From positions 1 through 23,068 of the forward strand of contig JANNOO010000056.1 of the NCBI GenBank assembly GCA_031399165.1: a DNA stretch of 23,068 nt. Direction: 5' to 3'. Position numbers and translations under genes: made by a program. Below, one piece after another: positions 20,374 to 23,068 of this stretch. This DNA is from JAKFWI01 sp031399165. Lineage in GTDB: Bacteria > Pseudomonadota > Alphaproteobacteria > Caulobacterales > Aquidulcibacteraceae. The notes beneath the pieces were generated by a model. That model made no database searches and was not told the origin of the DNA. It saw nothing but the letters and a program-made list of their open reading frames with translations. The first letter of the stretch is position 1, and every line of letters starts with the position of its first letter.

Positions 20374-23068
20374 ATGGGAACGTGGACGCCGGGGCCGGGC
20401 CCGACGAACGGGAATGATACATTTACCGGCGACGGCACGGACGAGACCGTCGATGGCGGGGCCGGCAACGACACGCTGAACGGCAATGGCGGCGACGATA
20501 CGCTCTACGGCGGCGACGGCAATGATACGCTCGATGGCGGCGCCGGCGCTGACCATATGGAAGGCGGCGCAGGCGGCGACACGTATTTCGTCGACGACGT
20601 AAACGACGCGGTGATTGAAGGCGCATCCTCGCAATATTTCGAGTACGACTTCATCAGGACGACGCTGTCGACCTACACGATCCTGCCGAACATCGAACGA
20701 TTGATCTACGTCGGCGGCGGTAGCTTTACTGGATACGGAACTGCCGAGGCCAACGAGATACTCGGCGGATCGGGCAACGACGCACTCTACGGCTACGACG
20801 GCAACGACATGCTCGCCGGTGGGACCGGCGCGGACACGATGTATGGCGGCGCGGGGAGTGACACCTACTATGTCGACGATGCAGGCGACATAGTCATCGA
20901 GAATTCGTCAGACCTTTCGCTGAGGGACCAAGTCGTCGTCTCTCTGTCGTCCTACACGCTGCCGGATTTTACCGAATGGCTTATTTTCCTGGGACCGGGG
21001 CCGAGCACAGGCTATGGCACCAGTCGCGATAACCAATTGGTCGGGGCAGATGCTGCCGACATGCTTTATGGTCTGGCAGGCGCCGATGGCTTCACTGGCC
21101 ACAAGGGCGCGGATACGTTCTATGGCGGCGAGGGCAACGATACATACTACCTCCGCGACAGCGATGGCGACAGCGCGGACATCGTCGTCGAATACGCAAA
21201 TGAAGGCGTTGATACGGTTGTCGTCAGTGACAACCTGGCCGGCAACACTTTTACCTACTCGCTCGGGGTCAATGTCGAAAACCTTCTGGTTTACGCCGGC
21301 GGCAATTTCGTGGGTTCCGGCAATTCTCTGAACAACATATTTGACGCTGCACACATCGGAAACATCGAGTTTCACGGCGGTGATGGCGATGACGAGATTA
21401 CCGGTGGAGCTACAAGCTTGCTCTACGGTGACGGCGGGAACGACCGCATAGTCGCGGCAGCCGGATCAGGAACAATCTATGGCGGCAGCGGCAACGACAC
21501 GGTCTTAATAACTTTGGCCGGAGCGTATACGATTTATGGCGACGACGGCGACGACACAATCTACGTAAACGCCAATGGCAGTGCGCTGGGTGGAAGCCAT
21601 TCAATCTCTGGCGGAGACGGCAACGACATTATCGTGGGCGGCGCCGGCGTTGATGTCATTGATGGCGGCGCAGGAAATGATTCTTTGGACGGCGGCGCCG
21701 GTGCGGACACGCTTAACGGCGCCGCCGGCGATGACGTCTACGTCGTGGATGATGCCGACGATTCAGTAATAGAACTTGCCAGCGACGGCGCGGACACAGT
21801 TCGGGCTGCGCTCAATGCTTATACGCTGACCGCCAACGTAGAATCTCTCACCTTTTGGGGTTCAGGCAATTTCGCTGGAAAAGGCAATGACCTTTCCAAC
21901 GTCATAACGGGCGGATTTGGCAACGATACGCTCGATGGCGGCGCGGGCGCCGACACGCTGATCGGCGGCTTCGGCAATGACACCTATGTCGTTGACCACG
22001 GCTCTGATGTGGTGACCGAGGCGGCGGGTCAGGGGGTGGACCTCGTTCTGGCCAATTATCTTGAGTGGACCCTCGGCGCCTATATCGAAAACCTTACCTA
22101 TATCGGCTCGATCAATTTCAGAGGTACTGGCAACGCTTTCGCAAACACCATCATCGGTGGCGCTGGCTTTGACATAATAGAAGGCCTCGATGGCGACGAC
22201 ATCATCGATGGCGGCGCGGGCAATGACAGTCTATACGGCGGGGCGGGCAACGACACTCTGAAAGGCGGCGCAGACGGCGGCGCTCTGACCGGCGGAAGCG
22301 GCGCTGATACATTTATCGTGACCGTGTCCGATGGCGGGACGGTGGTGACGGATTTTTCCGGAGCGGCCGGCGACAGGATTTCGCTTCAAGGGACTGGCTG
22401 GACAACATTTGCGGAGATACGAAGCCACACAACGTTCGGCCTGAGTGGGGCTACAATTTCGCTCGGCGCCGGCGCAACGCTTTCACTCTCCGGCGTGACC
22501 AATCTGTCGGCGAGCGATTTTCTGCTCGACGGCGTGGTTCCGAGGCAAATCGCACTCAGCGATTTCAATTTCGATGGTCGTTCGGATCTTCTATGGGAGC
22601 ATGCAAGCGGCGCGCTGTCGGTATGGGCAATGCAAGGCAACGGCATCGGCTCGAACACCAGCGCAGGCGCGCGCCTCTCGACGACGACGTTCCTGGACGG
22701 TGCACGCGATTTCACCGGTGACGGCAAAGCCGACTTGCTGATGCGAGACGCTTCGGGGGGAGTCAGCGTCTATCAAGTGAGCGGCTCAACCGCTGGAGCT
22801 TTCGTTGGCAGCCTTAATAGCAACTGGCGCTACCAGGGCTCTGGGGATTTCAACGGCGACGGAAAGAGCGATGTGATCTGGCGCGAGTCCGGCGGCACGG
22901 TGTCGCTCTGGGCGATGAATGGAACCGCCATCGCGTCGAACACGGCGATGCCGAAAATCGACAATAATTGGAAGCTGCAGAGCATCGGCGATTTCAACGG
23001 CGATGGCAAAAGCGACGTGCTGTGGCGGCACGTGACGGGTCAGATCGTGTTCTGGCAGATGGATGGTT
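20374..23068 (+). CDS. RTX calcium-binding protein with C-terminal FG-GAP/VCBS repeats, truncated by right edge
   Basis: 898 codons are present and the frame stays open to the edge. After a 13-residue start (MGTWTPGPGPTNG) with no signal peptide, residues 14 to about 700 hold many GGxGxDxxx calcium-binding nonapeptides (GGAGNDTL, GGDGNDTL, GGAGADTL). These are arranged in about five modules of roughly 70-110 residues, each with a Y-x-VDD segment, a YTL motif, an N-x-E-x-L motif and a G-x-GN motif. From about 726 come FG-GAP/VCBS repeats with calcium loops DFNFDGRSDLLW, DFTGDGKADLL and DFNGDGKSDV (twice), spaced 46-50 residues. RTX proteins of this form are exported by type I secretion and fold outside the cell on calcium binding. 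The C-terminal export signal would lie beyond the window. An adhesin or surface-layer-like role is possible but not shown. Confidence 0.88.
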   Translation, partial: MGTWTPGPGPTNGNDTFTGDGTDETVDGGAGNDTLNGNGGDDTLYGGDGNDTLDGGAGADHMEGGAGGDTYFVDDVNDAVIEGASSQYFEYDFIRTTLSTYTILPNIERLIYVGGGSFTGYGTAEANEILGGSGNDALYGYDGNDMLAGGTGADTMYGGAGSDTYYVDDAGDIVIENSSDLSLRDQVVVSLSSYTLPDFTEWLIFLGPGPSTGYGTSRDNQLVGADAADMLYGLAGADGFTGHKGADTFYGGEGNDTYYLRDSDGDSADIVVEYANEGVDTVVVSDNLAGNTFTYSLGVNVENLLVYAGGNFVGSGNSLNNIFDAAHIGNIEFHGGDGDDEITGGATSLLYGDGGNDRIVAAAGSGTIYGGSGNDTVLITLAGAYTIYGDDGDDTIYVNANGSALGGSHSISGGDGNDIIVGGAGVDVIDGGAGNDSLDGGAGADTLNGAAGDDVYVVDDADDSVIELASDGADTVRAALNAYTLTANVESLTFWGSGNFAGKGNDLSNVITGGFGNDTLDGGAGADTLIGGFGNDTYVVDHGSDVVTEAAGQGVDLVLANYLEWTLGAYIENLTYIGSINFRGTGNAFANTIIGGAGFDIIEGLDGDDIIDGGAGNDSLYGGAGNDTLKGGADGGALTGGSGADTFIVTVSDGGTVVTDFSGAAGDRISLQGTGWTTFAEIRSHTTFGLSGATISLGAGATLSLSGVTNLSASDFLLDGVVPRQIALSDFNFDGRSDLLWEHASGALSVWAMQGNGIGSNTSAGARLSTTTFLDGARDFTGDGKADLLMRDASGGVSVYQVSGSTAGAFVGSLNSNWRYQGSGDFNGDGKSDVIWRESGGTVSLWAMNGTAIASNTAMPKIDNNWKLQSIGDFNGDGKSDVLWRHVTGQIVFWQMDG

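Noticed and set aside
20226..20417. Small ORF with a hydrophobic stretch, possible signal peptide for the RTX protein
   Set aside because: It is in a different frame from the RTX protein and RTX proteins do not use N-terminal signals; no ribosome site.

Overview
This is a high-GC (mostly about 65-70%), densely coded window from what looks like an alphaproteobacterium, probably near Caulobacterales/Hyphomonadaceae. I infer this from the gene neighbourhood (metX-metW divergent from chorismate mutase-hisC-tyrC), the style of the phosphomannomutase and DUF1194 proteins, and the GC-rich codon use. No rRNA, tRNA, CRISPR array or classical insertion sequence is visible.

Layout. 1-1702 (minus): a sugar-nucleotide pair, phosphomannomutase/phosphoglucomutase followed 3 bp later by the start of UDP-glucose 6-dehydrogenase, which runs off the left edge. 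1879-3551 (plus): gpmA, a RibD-like deaminase with a collapsed reductase domain, and a DUF1272 Cys-rich protein, tightly packed. 3548-4719 (minus): gloB and an overlapping DUF985 cupin. 4745-6124 (plus): a SAM methyltransferase, a PII signal protein and a tiny lipoprotein, closed by a strong intrinsic terminator. 6208-8003 (minus): metX-metW, methionine synthesis. 8136-11205 (plus): chorismate mutase (with a divergent prephenate-dehydratase-like tail), hisC-type aminotransferase and tyrC, the phenylalanine/tyrosine branch. 11391-13750 (minus): an exopolysaccharide-type ATPase with a lysine-less P-loop overlapping an Hsp70/actin-fold protein. 13898-14764 (plus): a secreted DUF1194 von Willebrand A protein. 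14997-15602 (minus): an unrecognised protein. 15880-16242 (plus): a DUF559 endonuclease-like protein. 16677-17858 (minus): a TIR-Sel1 protein with about 50% GC, probably acquired. 17910-20156 (minus): uvrB. 20374-end (plus): a large RTX/FG-GAP secreted protein, truncated by the right edge.

The most unusual structure is a family of six copies (10097-16598) of a roughly 155-165 bp compound palindrome, found only between genes. Each copy has a CCYTCCCC/GGGGARGG hairpin at both ends, small GC hairpins inside these, and a long inverted arm pair around an asymmetric core, so orientation can be read. Three sites lie between convergent genes, one inside hisC-tyrC, and two oppositely oriented copies bracket the DUF559 gene, with a third in tandem. 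A partnership between the DUF559 nuclease and the repeats is the main hypothesis worth testing.
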